A stretch of 64,000 bases of DNA from Gammaproteobacteria bacterium (GTDB lineage Bacteria; Pseudomonadota; Gammaproteobacteria; Steroidobacterales; Steroidobacteraceae): positions 1 to 64,000 of the forward strand of contig PLET01000063.1 of the NCBI GenBank assembly GCA_003137095.1, given 5' to 3'. Every line of letters starts with the position of its first letter. Position 1 is the first letter of the stretch. Position numbers and translations under genes: made by a program. Of the stretch, positions 25,725-34,378 are shown piece after piece. The notes beneath the pieces are model-generated. The model was not told the origin of the DNA. It made no database searches and saw only the letters and a list, made by a program, of their open reading frames with translations.

Positions 25725-26489
25725 ATGTCAAAGATAATCCTGATTGGCCTGTCGTTCGCCGTGTTGACGCTAGGCCTCGGGAACGCCTACGGCCAGCAGA
25801 CCGCCAATCCGTTGTCCAAACCGGCCCACTATGATCCGCGCAACTTCGACGGCGTCTGGCACCTGTCCGAGGGAGGGAAATTCGGGCCGTTTGCCGAAAA
25901 GAACGGTGTGAAATACGTCGTCTATCCGTTCACACCGGAATATCAGGCCATTTACGACCAGCGTCTGGCCGACGCCGCCGCCGGAAATCCCTACCAGACC
26001 GCGGGAACCACCTGTCTGCCATCCGGCGCCATCCGTCTGCTGACCGGCGGCGGGCCACCGCTGGAAATCTTCCACACGCCGAAGAAGATCGCCATCCTGA
26101 AGGAAAACGGCGGCTGGTCGCGCATCTACCTCGATCGCGGCCATCTGCCTTCCGACGATCTGTACCCCATGTTCTACGGCGATTCGATCGGCCGCTGGGA
26201 AGGCAACACGCTGATCGTGGACACCATCAGCCTCGGCGGCGCGAACAATATCGATGGGACCGCGCCCCACAGCGACGCGGCGCATCTGGTGCAGCGGATC
26301 AGCCGCCCGACCTTCGATACGCTGCGCGTCGAGGCCACGCTCGAGGATCCGAAGGCGCTGCAACACCCGGTGACGGCGCTCGCGATCCTCAAGCCGCTGC
26401 CGGACGAGGACTTCACCGAGAACTTCTGCACCAACGAACGCAACATCCGCGACAAGAATGGCAGACAGACCGTGAAGTTCGGCAAATGA
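25725..26489 (+). CDS. Secreted hypothetical protein paired with DUF6152 protein
   Basis: A 254-residue exported protein with a clear signal peptide (about 1-23, LIGLSFAVLTLGLGNAYG). I recognise no enzyme motif. The mature part has recurring features of a family common in soil bacteria: NFDGVWHLSEGGKFGPF, CLPSGAIRLLTGGGPPLEIF, KIAILKENGGWSRIYLD and FYGDSIGRWEGNTLIVDTI, the last a stretch found in many such secreted proteins together with LVQRISRPTFDTLRVEATLED. The fold may be a lipocalin-like beta barrel. Its stop overlaps the ATG of the DUF6152 gene (ATGA), so the two are made together. They may act jointly in the periplasm; the role is unknown. Confidence 0.75.
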   Translation: MSKIILIGLSFAVLTLGLGNAYGQQTANPLSKPAHYDPRNFDGVWHLSEGGKFGPFAEKNGVKYVVYPFTPEYQAIYDQRLADAAAGNPYQTAGTTCLPSGAIRLLTGGGPPLEIFHTPKKIAILKENGGWSRIYLDRGHLPSDDLYPMFYGDSIGRWEGNTLIVDTISLGGANNIDGTAPHSDAAHLVQRISRPTFDTLRVEATLEDPKALQHPVTALAILKPLPDEDFTENFCTNERNIRDKNGRQTVKFGK

Positions 26490-26887
26490 CCCGCAGATCG
26501 GGTTCTGCGATACCGGGCGGCTCGTTCGCGATCGCGATCGCCCTGGCCGTGCTTACGCTGGTGGCCCGCACCGCCGCGGCACATCATTCCTTCGCCATGT
26601 TCGACGCCACCCAGACCCTGACGGTCGCCGGCACGGTGAAAGAATTCCAATGGGGCAATCCGCACACCTGGCTGGAAATCGTGATTCTGGAGCCGGGCGG
26701 AACCCCACAATCGCTGAGCCTCGAATTGAACGGTATCAGCGGCCTGCGGCGCAACGGCTGGAAGCCGGGATCGGTGAAGTCCGGGGACAAAGTGACGGTT
26801 GCCTATCATCCCATCCGCGACGGCACGCCCGCGGGACAGCTGGTGCAAATGGTGACGGAAGACGGACAAACGCTGAAGGCGCAGTAA
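26486..26887 (+). CDS. DUF6152 family secreted protein
   Basis: A 133-residue exported protein. The signal peptide (about 15-32) ends just before AHHSFAMFDATQTLTVAGTV, and EFQWGNPHTWLEI follows; these are the marks of DUF6152, a family of small periplasmic proteins with a conserved N-terminal His-His. The mature part resembles a small OB-like beta barrel (KPGSVKSGDKVTVAYHPIRDG). The paired histidines and the later His in NPHTW could bind a metal, but this is inference. It is translationally coupled to the upstream secreted protein. No function is established for the family. Confidence 0.85.
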   Translation: MTRRSGSAIPGGSFAIAIALAVLTLVARTAAAHHSFAMFDATQTLTVAGTVKEFQWGNPHTWLEIVILEPGGTPQSLSLELNGISGLRRNGWKPGSVKSGDKVTVAYHPIRDGTPAGQLVQMVTEDGQTLKAQ

Positions 26888-26919
26888 TCGAATCGCCCGG
26901 CAATGCGGGTGGTACTTTG

Positions 26920-28197
26920 CTATTTTCCGCCGCGGCGCCGGTAGCCCCTTCCGACCGCCGCCGCAACCGCGGTGAGCACGACGGTGACGCCTGCGGCGAT
27001 CCACCCCCACCCGCCCAAACCGACGCCCAGCCTGCCGACCAGCGCTTGAATCCAGCCCGAAGCCATGTCCGACGCACGGTACAGCGCCGTATCGATGACA
27101 TTTTTCGATTGATATTTGGCGGCCGTCGGCACGACCGTGTACAGCATGTCGCGCGCCGGTTTGGCGAGGCCGAATTCCGCACAGCGCAGCACCACGCTGA
27201 CGCCCGTGAGCGTGGCCAGCGTCGGATCCCAACCGAGCGTCAGGAATGCGGCCAGCACCACGAGCGCGGCCGCGATGAGCGCCGATCCCACGCCGAGCCG
27301 GCGCGTCACCTGTCCGAGGAGAAATAGCTGGATCAGGAACGCGCCGCCGTTCACCCAGAGGTCGCGGTAGGCAAAAAAGGCGGTCCGTTGCACCGCATCG
27401 GGATAAGCCGTCCCCACCAGGCGCGCCATTTCAATGTAGACGATCATGCCGAGAAACGAACCCAGGCTGACGAGCGCGGCGATGCCGGCCAGAAACGGTG
27501 TGCGGCCGATCAGCCAGAGTCCGTCCAGGATTGCGCCGCCGCCGGGTTCGGCGGCGGGCGGCGCGGGCGCGGTATTCGCGGAAGCTGCGAGCGCGGGCAA
27601 GCTCAGGCCAATGAGCGCTCCCGTCAGCAACGCGGCGCTGATCCACACCAGTCCGCCGACGGCCACATTCGACGCGAGCGTCCGCGCGAGCAGTGGTCCG
27701 ATCAGCCCGCCCAAGCTGCCTCCGGCGCTCACCACGCCGAAATAGCGGCGTCCCTGCGGTTCGGTCCACACCTCGGCCATCCGGCTCCAGAACACCGACA
27801 CCGCGAACAGATTGAACACCGTGACCCATACATAGAATGCACGCGCCCACCAGCCGCCCACGCCGGATCCCTGGCGGCCCAAAGCGATGGCGAAGACGGC
27901 CAGATTGACGATGAAAAATGCGTACAGCGCCGGCACCAGCCGCGGCCGCGGTATGCGCACCAGCAGCGCACCGAACACCGGCACGATGAGCAGCATCGTG
28001 AAGAACACCGCGGTGCTCAGGTACTTGATGGAATCGGCGCCGAGGGTTGCCGCCAGTGCGTCGCGCACCGGGCGCAGGATGTAATAACAGGCGAGCAGCA
28101 ACGTAAAGGAGACGCACGAGGCAGCCAGCGGCGCCATCTCCTCCGATGCCACGCCGAATGGACCGCGCCGGAGGCTCGTCGCTGCGCTGTTCGACAT
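26920..28197 (-). CDS. MFS-like transporter, possibly related to NTP/NDP exchangers
   Basis: A 425-residue membrane protein with about twelve hydrophobic helices. The N-terminal region SFTLLLACYYILRPVRDALA (about 30-49) is a pattern seen in proteins annotated as NTP/NDP exchange or AAA-family transporters and as MFS permeases of unknown substrate. Later parts include VSVFWSRMAEVWTEPQGRRY, FGVVSAGGSLGGLIGPLLA, and the helix preceding AKYQSKNVIDTALYRASDMA, which is also conserved in that group. A Pro/Ala-rich loop divides the halves. The start is placed at the ATG at 28197, since the frame upstream lacks coding character. It is convergent with the DUF6152 gene. The substrate is unknown. Confidence 0.78.
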   Translation of the reverse strand: MSNSAATSLRRGPFGVASEEMAPLAASCVSFTLLLACYYILRPVRDALAATLGADSIKYLSTAVFFTMLLIVPVFGALLVRIPRPRLVPALYAFFIVNLAVFAIALGRQGSGVGGWWARAFYVWVTVFNLFAVSVFWSRMAEVWTEPQGRRYFGVVSAGGSLGGLIGPLLARTLASNVAVGGLVWISAALLTGALIGLSLPALAASANTAPAPPAAEPGGGAILDGLWLIGRTPFLAGIAALVSLGSFLGMIVYIEMARLVGTAYPDAVQRTAFFAYRDLWVNGGAFLIQLFLLGQVTRRLGVGSALIAAALVVLAAFLTLGWDPTLATLTGVSVVLRCAEFGLAKPARDMLYTVVPTAAKYQSKNVIDTALYRASDMASGWIQALVGRLGVGLGGWGWIAAGVTVVLTAVAAAVGRGYRRRGGK

Positions 28198-28356
28198 GAT
28201 CCGAAGCTTGAGGCCGCTGCACGGCTTCGCGCAACCACCTCGCGGGGCCGCACCCGACACCGGTGATTGCCATCGGCATGTGCCGGCGCAGGAACCGTCT
28301 TGTATGATCAGCGCCATGAGGCGGAGCAACCGGCTGACCAGGGGCGAGGAGCCGAC

Positions 28357-29661
28357 ATGACGAAGATCAATGCAGTGCTCGCCCCGGCCGCCCTCGTGCT
28401 CTTCGGATTCATGCAACCGGCGATCGCCGAACCCGCCGCCTCGCATCCCATCGTGCTGCACGCCGCACGTCTCTTCGACATCGACACCGGTAAGGTGTCG
28501 ATCCCGGGAGAAGTTCTGATCGACGGGGAACGCATCACCGCGGTCGGTTCAGAGGTGGGCCGTCCGCGCGGCACCCGGGTCATCGATCTCGGCAATACCA
28601 CGTTGTTGCCGGGCCTGATCGATGTGCATGTCCATCTGTTTCTGCATCCCGGAGCGGAGGATCTGCAGACGGTTCAGGAATCCGTGGCGCAGCGGACCAT
28701 CCAGGCGACGCTGGCCGCAAAGGCCGACCTGCTCGCCGGTTACACCGCGGAGCGGGACATGGGAACCGAAGGCGCGGGTTCGGCGGATACGGCCGTTCGC
28801 GACGCCATCGACCGGGGGCTCATCCCCGGGCCGCGGCTTCGCATCAGCGGCAACGCCATCGACATCCTGGGCGGACACGAGGACGCGAATCGGTTCAATC
28901 CCGAACAGCACATGTCGTCAAACGCAAGCTACGCGAACGACGCCGGCGAACTCATTGCGGTGATCCGCCAGCAGCACAAGGAGGGATCGGACTTCGTCAA
29001 GATCTATGAGACCGGACATGACCGGCTCGAGGACGGCAAACTGCAGACACCTTTTCAGTACACCGAGCTGCAATTGAAGGCGGCGGTCGACGAGGCAGCC
29101 CGCTTGGGAACGCGGGTCGCCGTCCATGCCCAGGGCGAGCCCGGTACCTTGTACGCGGCGCAGGCGGGTGTGGCATCCATCGATCATGCGACCCAGCTCG
29201 GCGATCAGACCATGGCCCTCATGAGGCAGAAGCACATTCCCGCGGTTCCCACCTTCGCCGTCTTCGAGTATTTCCTGCCTGCACCGGGAGCGCCTGATCC
29301 GCGCGGCGAACGGCCGCTCTACGACTACAAGGTCCGGGAGTTCAAGCGGCAGGTTGCCGCGGGCATTCCCTTTGCGGTGGGATCCGACGTCGGCCCGTTT
29401 CCCCATGGCACGCAGGCCCGGGAGCTGGAATTGATGGTCGAGCACGGCATGAAGCCGCTGGCGGTGCTGCAGGCCGATCTGTTGAACGGCGCCCGGTTGC
29501 TCGGATGGGAAGGGCAGATCGGCGCGCTCAAACCCGGCTACTACGCCGACGTCATTGCGGTTGCCGGCAATCCGCTCGACGACATGCGCGCCCTCGAGCA
29601 GGTGGAATTCGTCATGAAGGGCGGTATCATCGAGAAGCAGCGCTTCACCGGCACCCAATGA
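28357..29661 (+). CDS. Secreted metal-dependent amidohydrolase
   Basis: A 434-residue exported amidohydrolase, second of three of this build in the window. GCGAGGAG lies six bases ahead of the ATG. The signal peptide spans about 1-24 (APAALVLFGFMQPAIA). Metal-site residues: HVH in LPGLIDVHVHLFLHP, Lys in SDFVKIYETGHDRLEDG, His in RVAVHAQGEPG and ASIDHATQLG, Asp in FAVGSDVGPFPHGTQ. The C-terminal ADVIAVAGNPLDDMRALEQV is the usual family closing strand. Compared with the other two, the Lys loop is followed by HDRL rather than a Gly-rich GG, so substrate choice may differ. Its stop overlaps the start of the next membrane protein gene (ATGA). Confidence 0.88.
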   Translation: MTKINAVLAPAALVLFGFMQPAIAEPAASHPIVLHAARLFDIDTGKVSIPGEVLIDGERITAVGSEVGRPRGTRVIDLGNTTLLPGLIDVHVHLFLHPGAEDLQTVQESVAQRTIQATLAAKADLLAGYTAERDMGTEGAGSADTAVRDAIDRGLIPGPRLRISGNAIDILGGHEDANRFNPEQHMSSNASYANDAGELIAVIRQQHKEGSDFVKIYETGHDRLEDGKLQTPFQYTELQLKAAVDEAARLGTRVAVHAQGEPGTLYAAQAGVASIDHATQLGDQTMALMRQKHIPAVPTFAVFEYFLPAPGAPDPRGERPLYDYKVREFKRQVAAGIPFAVGSDVGPFPHGTQARELELMVEHGMKPLAVLQADLLNGARLLGWEGQIGALKPGYYADVIAVAGNPLDDMRALEQVEFVMKGGIIEKQRFTGTQ

Positions 29662-30191
29662 TGACACCTGCATTGACGGCGGGATGGGATAATTTCTATG
29701 TGATCACCGGCTCTTCGGCCGCCGGTCTCACCGGGCTGACCTTCGTCGTCATTGCATTGGCCGCCGATGCGCAACGCGTCAACGCGACCGGGCTGCGCGC
29801 CTTCGTCACGCCGACCATAGTCCATTTCGGCTTCGTGCTCGCGCTGTCGGCGTACCTCAGCACGCCGCGGCAGAGTGTTCTCACCCTGAGCATCGGCATT
29901 GGAGCCGCGGGTCTCGCGGGGTTGATTTACGTGTCGGTGGTCGCCATGACCATCCGCGGCATCACGAGCAACTACGTCCCGGTAAGTGAGGACTGGATAT
30001 GGAATGCCATACTGCCCGCGCTTGCCTACGGTGCCTTGTTCGGCGTTGCATTTTCCATATGGATCGCTCCGCAACAAAGCATGTACGGAGTCGCCGCGGT
30101 GTGTGTGGCCCTGGTGTTCGTCGGCATTCATAATGCGTGGGATATCGCGGTGTGGAATACCACCACCAGCAAACGGGCCGATTCCAAGTAG
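29658..30191 (+). CDS. Hypothetical four- to five-TM membrane protein
   Basis: A 177-residue inner-membrane protein of unknown function. Four to five hydrophobic helices are predicted: FYVITGSSAAGLTGLTFVVI (about 14-33), IVHFGFVLALSAYL (about 53), LSIGIGAAGLAGLIYVSVVAMTI (about 77, split here only by length), ILPALAYGALFGVAFSIWI and YGVAAVCVALVFVGIHNAWDIAVW. The GSSAAGLTGLTFVV opening and the HNAWDIAVW ending recur in uncharacterised membrane proteins of soil bacteria. It is coupled to the amidohydrolase by the ATGA overlap. There is no transporter or enzyme signature. Confidence 0.72.
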   Translation: MMTPALTAGWDNFYVITGSSAAGLTGLTFVVIALAADAQRVNATGLRAFVTPTIVHFGFVLALSAYLSTPRQSVLTLSIGIGAAGLAGLIYVSVVAMTIRGITSNYVPVSEDWIWNAILPALAYGALFGVAFSIWIAPQQSMYGVAAVCVALVFVGIHNAWDIAVWNTTTSKRADSK

Positions 30192-30207
30192 CGGTGGATT
30201 GTGTCGT

Positions 30208-30579
30208 ATGCGTCCCTCAGCCATTCTCGCCGCCGTGCTCCTGATCTCCGGTTGCTCCTCGTCGCGCAGCGGCCAGGAAGCCTATCAATCCGCGCGTGCG
30301 CTTTATCTGCGGGACAAGGATCTCCCGGGTTTTGCCGGCTACGTGAACACGTCTCTCGGCTCACGGACCCTGCGCTCGCTGAACAGGGCGAAGTGCCGCG
30401 CGCTCGACGGTCCCCAACGCATCCTGCTCATCCTGATGGTCGACCGTTCCGGACGCATCACCGAAGTGGACAGCGACAGCAGTTCGGCGAAGGCGAATTG
30501 CCTGCGGGATTCCCTGCAGGGCGCCGGGCTGCCCATTCCGCCGTTCGCACCACTGCCGGTCACGCTGGGGGTCGAATAG
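30208..30579 (+). CDS. Small lipoprotein, unknown function
   Basis: A 123-residue predicted lipoprotein. The signal peptide ends in the lipobox LISGC (Cys at about residue 16), so the protein should be anchored by lipid. The mature domain has Cys in NRAKCRALDG and in KANCLRDSLQG, which may form a disulfide, and a short beta pattern RILLILMVDRSGRITEVDSD. That pattern resembles the C-terminal domain of TonB- or TolA-like proteins (a strand, then DRSGRI, then a late Pro-rich stretch PIPPFAPLPV). A TonB_C-like fold is a possibility only. It follows the membrane-protein gene by 16 bases and could be in the same unit. Confidence 0.7.
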   Translation: MRPSAILAAVLLISGCSSSRSGQEAYQSARALYLRDKDLPGFAGYVNTSLGSRTLRSLNRAKCRALDGPQRILLILMVDRSGRITEVDSDSSSAKANCLRDSLQGAGLPIPPFAPLPVTLGVE

Positions 30580-30582
30580 CCC

Positions 30583-30889
30583 TCAACGTGCGGATGACCT
30601 GAAGCCGCTGAATGCCAGCACGAGCGTGATCCAGCCAACGAGGGTGACCACCATGGCGATGGCGCCGCCGGACCACACGTTGTGGACCAGCACCATGGCA
30701 AGTCCCGCGAACACGGGTCGAGTTGGACATGGAGATCTCCCTGATCCAGACCAGGATCGTGATCCATTGGCGCAGAACGGGTGCGGCGATTCCCTCGATG
30801 CGGTCGCGACGTATCTCAAGGCGCACGACTCGGCCGAGGCTGCAATTTCCGGATTTCACGATGCGTCCGGCAGCCAGGGGCAGAATCAA
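30583..30889 (-). pseudogene. Probable broken small membrane-protein gene
   Basis: The 390-bp stretch between the lipoprotein and the YkgJ-like gene has no convincing intact gene. On the minus strand one frame reads DRIEGIAAPVLRQWITILVW, and another frame, about 60 bases on, reads VFAGLAMVLVHNVWSGGAIA followed by VVTLVGWITLVLAFSGF, two membrane-type helices. Together they resemble a small two- to three-helix membrane protein (HNVW then TLxGW near the end is a familiar pattern), interrupted by a frameshift near 30700-30730. A 78-residue version starting at 30819 is open, but its N-terminus looks non-native. A sequencing error is an alternative explanation. Confidence 0.36.
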
Positions 30890-30969
30890 GAGCTCGCGAA
30901 GGGTCGCGCCCTGAGTTCACGGTACAGCCAAGTCACGGTCCAGTCGTAATGGGCGACGGGTGCCGACGG

Positions 30970-31746
30970 TCAGGCGCCCGATTGGATTCGGCTGTATTGG
31001 CAGGGTACGCGGTGGTGTTCGCCGGCCATGGCGGCCAGGGCGCCCCGGTTGAGGATGACCTGCACGGTCTGTGAGCTGTTCGACACGATCTGCCAGGCGC
31101 CGGGCGCCACATCGTGGTTGGCAACGCAGCGGCTTCGGTGCAGTGCGGCCAGCAGTTCCGTCGGCGCGGGCGAAAACACGATCACACCTTCGGTCGCCAA
31201 CCCGGCGCGGTTCAATCCAAGCGCCGCGCAAACATATTCCTTGGCGGCGGTGTCGGCGGCATCACGGTCGCGCGAGCGCTGAATGTCGCGGCGGGTCGCA
31301 TCGTCGATCACCACACCGTCCCGCTGCAGCAGCGGCAGATCATCGGTCCACGCTTCCGGCGGACAGGCCTTGTGCGCCGGACTCAATTGGACGAAGGGAT
31401 TGATCTCGGCCGGATAGATCCGGCATACCAGCGGGCGATGCGCGTAGATGCCGCAGCGCATGTCCGCCAGCAAATTCGGGCAACGGCCCGCGAGATTGGC
31501 CGCCAACAGCACGGTAACCCGGGTCGCGAGCGTGCCGCACATCGTCGGGAAGGAGCGGCGTCGCCGGTGCTGGGCCCTCGCATCGCCGGCAGCCGGCTCC
31601 TGCGGCCAGGGCTCCGCTTCGCAAATGACTTGCACGTCGTTGCCGTTTTCGAGCCAGCCGATCGCCTCGCTCACCGTCAGCGGCAGCGTGAGGTCCCGGC
31701 AACAATTGCCGCATTTCGTGCACGCAAATCGGACCTCCGCAGTCAC
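30970..31746 (-). CDS. YkgJ family cysteine cluster protein
   Basis: A 258-residue protein of the YkgJ/Zn- or Fe-binding cysteine-cluster family. The cluster opens with FACTKCGNCCRDLTLPLT (about residues 7-24); further ligands are in MCGTL, GRCPNL, ADMRCGIYAHRPLVCRIYPA and KACPPEAW. Such proteins are thought to bind an iron-sulfur cluster or zinc; their activity is unknown. The start is the GTG at 31746, because it overlaps the stop of the upstream secreted-protein gene in a GTGA. The longer open frame upstream is the shadow of that gene. About 90 C-terminal residues extend beyond the cluster. Confidence 0.82.
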   Translation of the reverse strand: MTAEVRFACTKCGNCCRDLTLPLTVSEAIGWLENGNDVQVICEAEPWPQEPAAGDARAQHRRRRSFPTMCGTLATRVTVLLAANLAGRCPNLLADMRCGIYAHRPLVCRIYPAEINPFVQLSPAHKACPPEAWTDDLPLLQRDGVVIDDATRRDIQRSRDRDAADTAAKEYVCAALGLNRAGLATEGVIVFSPAPTELLAALHRSRCVANHDVAPGAWQIVSNSSQTVQVILNRGALAAMAGEHHRVPCQYSRIQSGA

Positions 31747-32276
31747 TTGGGATGCGTGAGGGTATAATTTGCGAACGTCGCCCAGGTGCCGTCTGCCCGC
31801 TCGGACTCCAGCAGCAGTGACCAGGAGTGCGGATCGGGATGCCATGTGAAGGTGTCGCGGAATGCGCCTTCCGAATAGGGGAAGACCAGCACCAATTCAT
31901 CATCGCGGCGCTTGCCCGTTGCAACGACCCGGGCGCCGGCGGCGCCGAAGCGATCCAGCCAATGGGCGATGTAGTCCTCGGCCACGGCATCGTAACCGAT
32001 GTACAGCTCCGCTTCATATTTGGGCGGCGAATCGGCATCGGTCATGTGCAGTCTCAGGAAGCCGCCCTGCAACACGCGCTGTCCCTCGGCACGGTAGCGC
32101 ACGGGCTTGCCGCCGAGCGTTCCTTCCATGACCCACGCCCCCTGCAGCGCGTCCAAGAACGTGTTGTTGGAATCCGTTGCCGGTTCGGCTGCCGGGGCCG
32201 CCCGGCCGCCGGCGACAACGAGGAGGCCAATCCCGACCGCACCCAGGCGACACCGCCAGCCTTCAACCCGGGTCAT
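31743..32276 (-). CDS. Secreted DUF1579/lipocalin-like protein
   Basis: A 177-residue exported protein with a signal peptide (about 1-30, VGIGLLVVAGGRAAPAAA-like). The mature part starts with a GAWVMEGTLGGKPVRYRAEG segment and continues RVLQGGFLRLHMTD, AELYIGYDAVAEDYIAHWLD and DTFTWHPDPHSWSLLLES. This series of strands with GxW and YIGYD is typical of DUF1579-type, lipocalin-like barrels that may bind small hydrophobic molecules. It is coupled to the YkgJ-like gene by a GTGA overlap. Nothing in the sequence shows a specific ligand. Confidence in the exact family is moderate. Confidence 0.75.
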   Translation of the reverse strand: MTRVEGWRCRLGAVGIGLLVVAGGRAAPAAEPATDSNNTFLDALQGAWVMEGTLGGKPVRYRAEGQRVLQGGFLRLHMTDADSPPKYEAELYIGYDAVAEDYIAHWLDRFGAAGARVVATGKRRDDELVLVFPYSEGAFRDTFTWHPDPHSWSLLLESERADGTWATFANYTLTHPK

Positions 32277-32527
32277 GGTTTATACCCCGGACCGGCACCA
32301 CCGGCACCGAGCGCAGATCCATTCGCTTTGCCATGCATACCCCGGTGAATCACGTCGCCTGCCTGCCCTTCAACGCCAAGTGGCGGGACACCCAGAACTG
32401 GATTATTGCCGCAAGCGGTGGATTGTGCACGCGACACGTCAGTCGGACTGAGCGGGCAGCGTGACTCACGGGGCGGGACCCGAGCACACGCTTGACCGCC
32501 CGCAGCAGCTGCATTTACGCTCGAATG

Positions 32528-33187
32528 TCAGTCGACATCCGCACGCATCCACTGTTCGAGCGCACCGAAGGTTTGCAGTGCGGCGGCGGCAGCGGGCTCC
32601 CAGGCGAGTTGCGCCTGGTCGATTTCCAGCCGCAGGACTTCCTTAAGCTTCTGCCATCGCAGGCCTGCCTGCTCGGCCGTGAGGCCACCGTAGAATGCCC
32701 CGCCCGCGAACGGGCTGACGCCGAGGCTGCGCGAAACGTGGCGTGCGATGATTCGTCCGCCCAGATTCGAGCCTTCCATGACGTACAGCGCCCCGAGGCC
32801 AGCGACAGCACAGGGGAGCGTCATGGGCGACGGCGAGCAGCGCAGAGGGGATGCTCCGAACCACGCCAAATCTGCCTGCAGCGCCCGCAGGTTTCTGCCG
32901 TCCAACAGCACCGCGGCGCGCGAAATGCCGAGCAGCCGCGAAGCGAGGCCGGGCTCGAAAGCCGCGTGAAAGGCATGCAGTTTGCGCAGCGTCATCAGGT
33001 AATCGGCCGCGTCCAGTTCCGGTTCCAGCAGCCGGTGCAGCGCGGGAACGGTTTCGATGGACGCATGCGCCGACCGGGTGGCAGAGCGCAACCGTTCAAA
33101 CGAGCTTACATCGCGGGTCGCCTCCCCAATGACTGGTGCGTCCAGGCGTCCGGGAGGTCCGGGTTGTCTCTCGGCGTCTTGGGGCAT
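32528..33187 (-). CDS. Biliverdin-producing heme oxygenase
   Basis: A 219-residue alpha-helical heme oxygenase (BphO/HemO type), which opens heme to biliverdin, CO and iron. The proximal heme ligand is the His in RLRSATRSAHASIETV (about residue 38). The distal helix with its flexible glycines is ALYVMEGSNLGGRIIARHVS (about 132-151). YLMTLRKLHAFHAAFEPGL lies between. No phytochrome is next to it, so an iron-recovery role is as likely as chromophore supply. The start at 33187 (GAAGG seven bases ahead) is preferred to an upstream GTG/ATG with atypical sequence. A free-standing position, flanked by about 250 bp downstream and 120 bp upstream without genes, suggests its own transcript. Confidence 0.87.
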   Translation of the reverse strand: MPQDAERQPGPPGRLDAPVIGEATRDVSSFERLRSATRSAHASIETVPALHRLLEPELDAADYLMTLRKLHAFHAAFEPGLASRLLGISRAAVLLDGRNLRALQADLAWFGASPLRCSPSPMTLPCAVAGLGALYVMEGSNLGGRIIARHVSRSLGVSPFAGGAFYGGLTAEQAGLRWQKLKEVLRLEIDQAQLAWEPAAAAALQTFGALEQWMRADVD

Positions 33188-33304
33188 CACTTGCCTTCGG
33201 CACCCCGGCGACAAACTTAAGTAAAGATATTCAGGCGGCCGTGGGGGCGCACCACGGCGCTTGTTACGCAGTGCACCATCCTGCATGCGATTTCTCGGTG
33301 ATCT

Positions 33305-34159
33305 TCAGATGCGGCCGAGCTGGCGGCGCGTGGCCGTGAGTCCCATGGCGCCGAGTCCCGACAGCATCAGCCAGACCGAGGGCGGCAGAGGCACCGGCGT
33401 GCCGTCGATTTGCACGTCGGCGAAGCGCCAGTTGCCGGAACTGTTGTTGTACGCAGCCGGAGTCCCGGCAATCACCGATGAGGCCGATGCGTAATTGCCG
33501 AGCGTGGGATTGTAGGCGGAGACCAGTCGTACGCCGAAATTGGGGTCGTTGTTGACCGACGTGATTCCCGCGGCGCCAAAATCGACGGTGTCGGTCTGGT
33601 AGGAGCCGCCCGCGGAGCTGTTCCCCACCGTGGCGGTGAGCAGCGATCCGACGTTGGTCCAGGTCGTGCCGTTCGTCGTGTATTGAACCTGCATGTTGGC
33701 AATGCCCTGAGCGGTCGAGGCCCAGTTGAACGACAGCACGATGTCGTCATAGTCGGCCGTCGTGGTCGTGAATTGAGCACCCTGGCTGTATTGAGGCGCA
33801 TTGATGCTCCAGCCATTGGCCCCGCTTTGCGTGGCTTGCGTGCTGCTGCCGCGGAGGCGCCAAACGTTCTTGTTGCCGAAGGTGCTGTTGGTGTCGTTGG
33901 TGATGTCGTCGAAAGTGTAGGGTGAACCGGCGGGGTAGCCGACCTCGGAATAGTTATTGGCCATGCCGACGGAGCCGGCCGTCGTGGCGCTGTTCGTGGC
34001 CGCGGTACCCCCGGTCGCCGCCGGCGTGTTGTCCGGAGCGACGCTCGCCAAGGTACCGAAATCCCAGTCCGTGATCACCGTGGCCGCCTGTCCTGCGGCG
34101 CCGGCGCCGAGGAACATGGCCGCCAGGCCGAGCCGGGAAACTATGTTCGATCGCGTCAT
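33305..34159 (-). CDS. Secreted protein with VPLP-type C-terminal sorting signal
   Basis: A 284-residue exported protein rich in Thr, Asn, Ser and Gly. It has an N-terminal signal peptide (about 1-25, LGLAAMFLGAGAAGQA) and a C-terminal sorting region VPLPPSVWLMLSGLGAMGL followed by Arg-rich TATRRQLGR. That layout (VPLPxx, membrane helix, basic tail) is the VPLPA variant of PEP-CTERM signals, which are cut by an exosortase and usually accompany exopolysaccharide production. The middle resembles a jelly-roll surface domain (IVLSFNWASTAQGIANMQVQ, YTTNGTTWTNVGSL). No exosortase gene lies in the window; it must be elsewhere. The function of the passenger is unknown. Confidence 0.8.
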   Translation of the reverse strand: MTRSNIVSRLGLAAMFLGAGAAGQAATVITDWDFGTLASVAPDNTPAATGGTAATNSATTAGSVGMANNYSEVGYPAGSPYTFDDITNDTNSTFGNKNVWRLRGSSTQATQSGANGWSINAPQYSQGAQFTTTTADYDDIVLSFNWASTAQGIANMQVQYTTNGTTWTNVGSLLTATVGNSSAGGSYQTDTVDFGAAGITSVNNDPNFGVRLVSAYNPTLGNYASASSVIAGTPAAYNNSSGNWRFADVQIDGTPVPLPPSVWLMLSGLGAMGLTATRRQLGRI

Positions 34160-34280
34160 GGTCGGATTCCCCTGAGTCTAGATGTGGTGGATTCTGCGGC
34201 GGTCGCGGCGATCCAGCCTGACGGCAGTTGGCCGGCGCTCACGCCACCCAGGCTGCCGATCTCGTCCAATGAGCTGCAGG

Positions 34281-34298
34281 TGCCCGCTCCCGCGGGCA
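34281..34298. terminator. Small GC hairpin between the DUF3309-like and CTERM genes
   Basis: TGCCCGC / GCGGGCA with a four-base loop, in the 219-bp gap downstream of the minus-strand gene ending at 34379. No T-run follows. It may end that short transcript; otherwise the gap shows nothing recognisable. Confidence 0.3.
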
Positions 34299-34378
34299 GC
34301 GCAATCCTGCTCATCGCCCGGTGATGACCGCCCGGTAAGACCCAAGTGATGCCGAGGCGGACGGCGACGCGCTCGGCA

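Noticed and set aside
33305-34159. Expected exosortase gene near the VPLP-CTERM protein
   Set aside because: No multi-helix protein with exosortase Cys/Arg/His motifs was found in the window; the sorting enzyme must be elsewhere.
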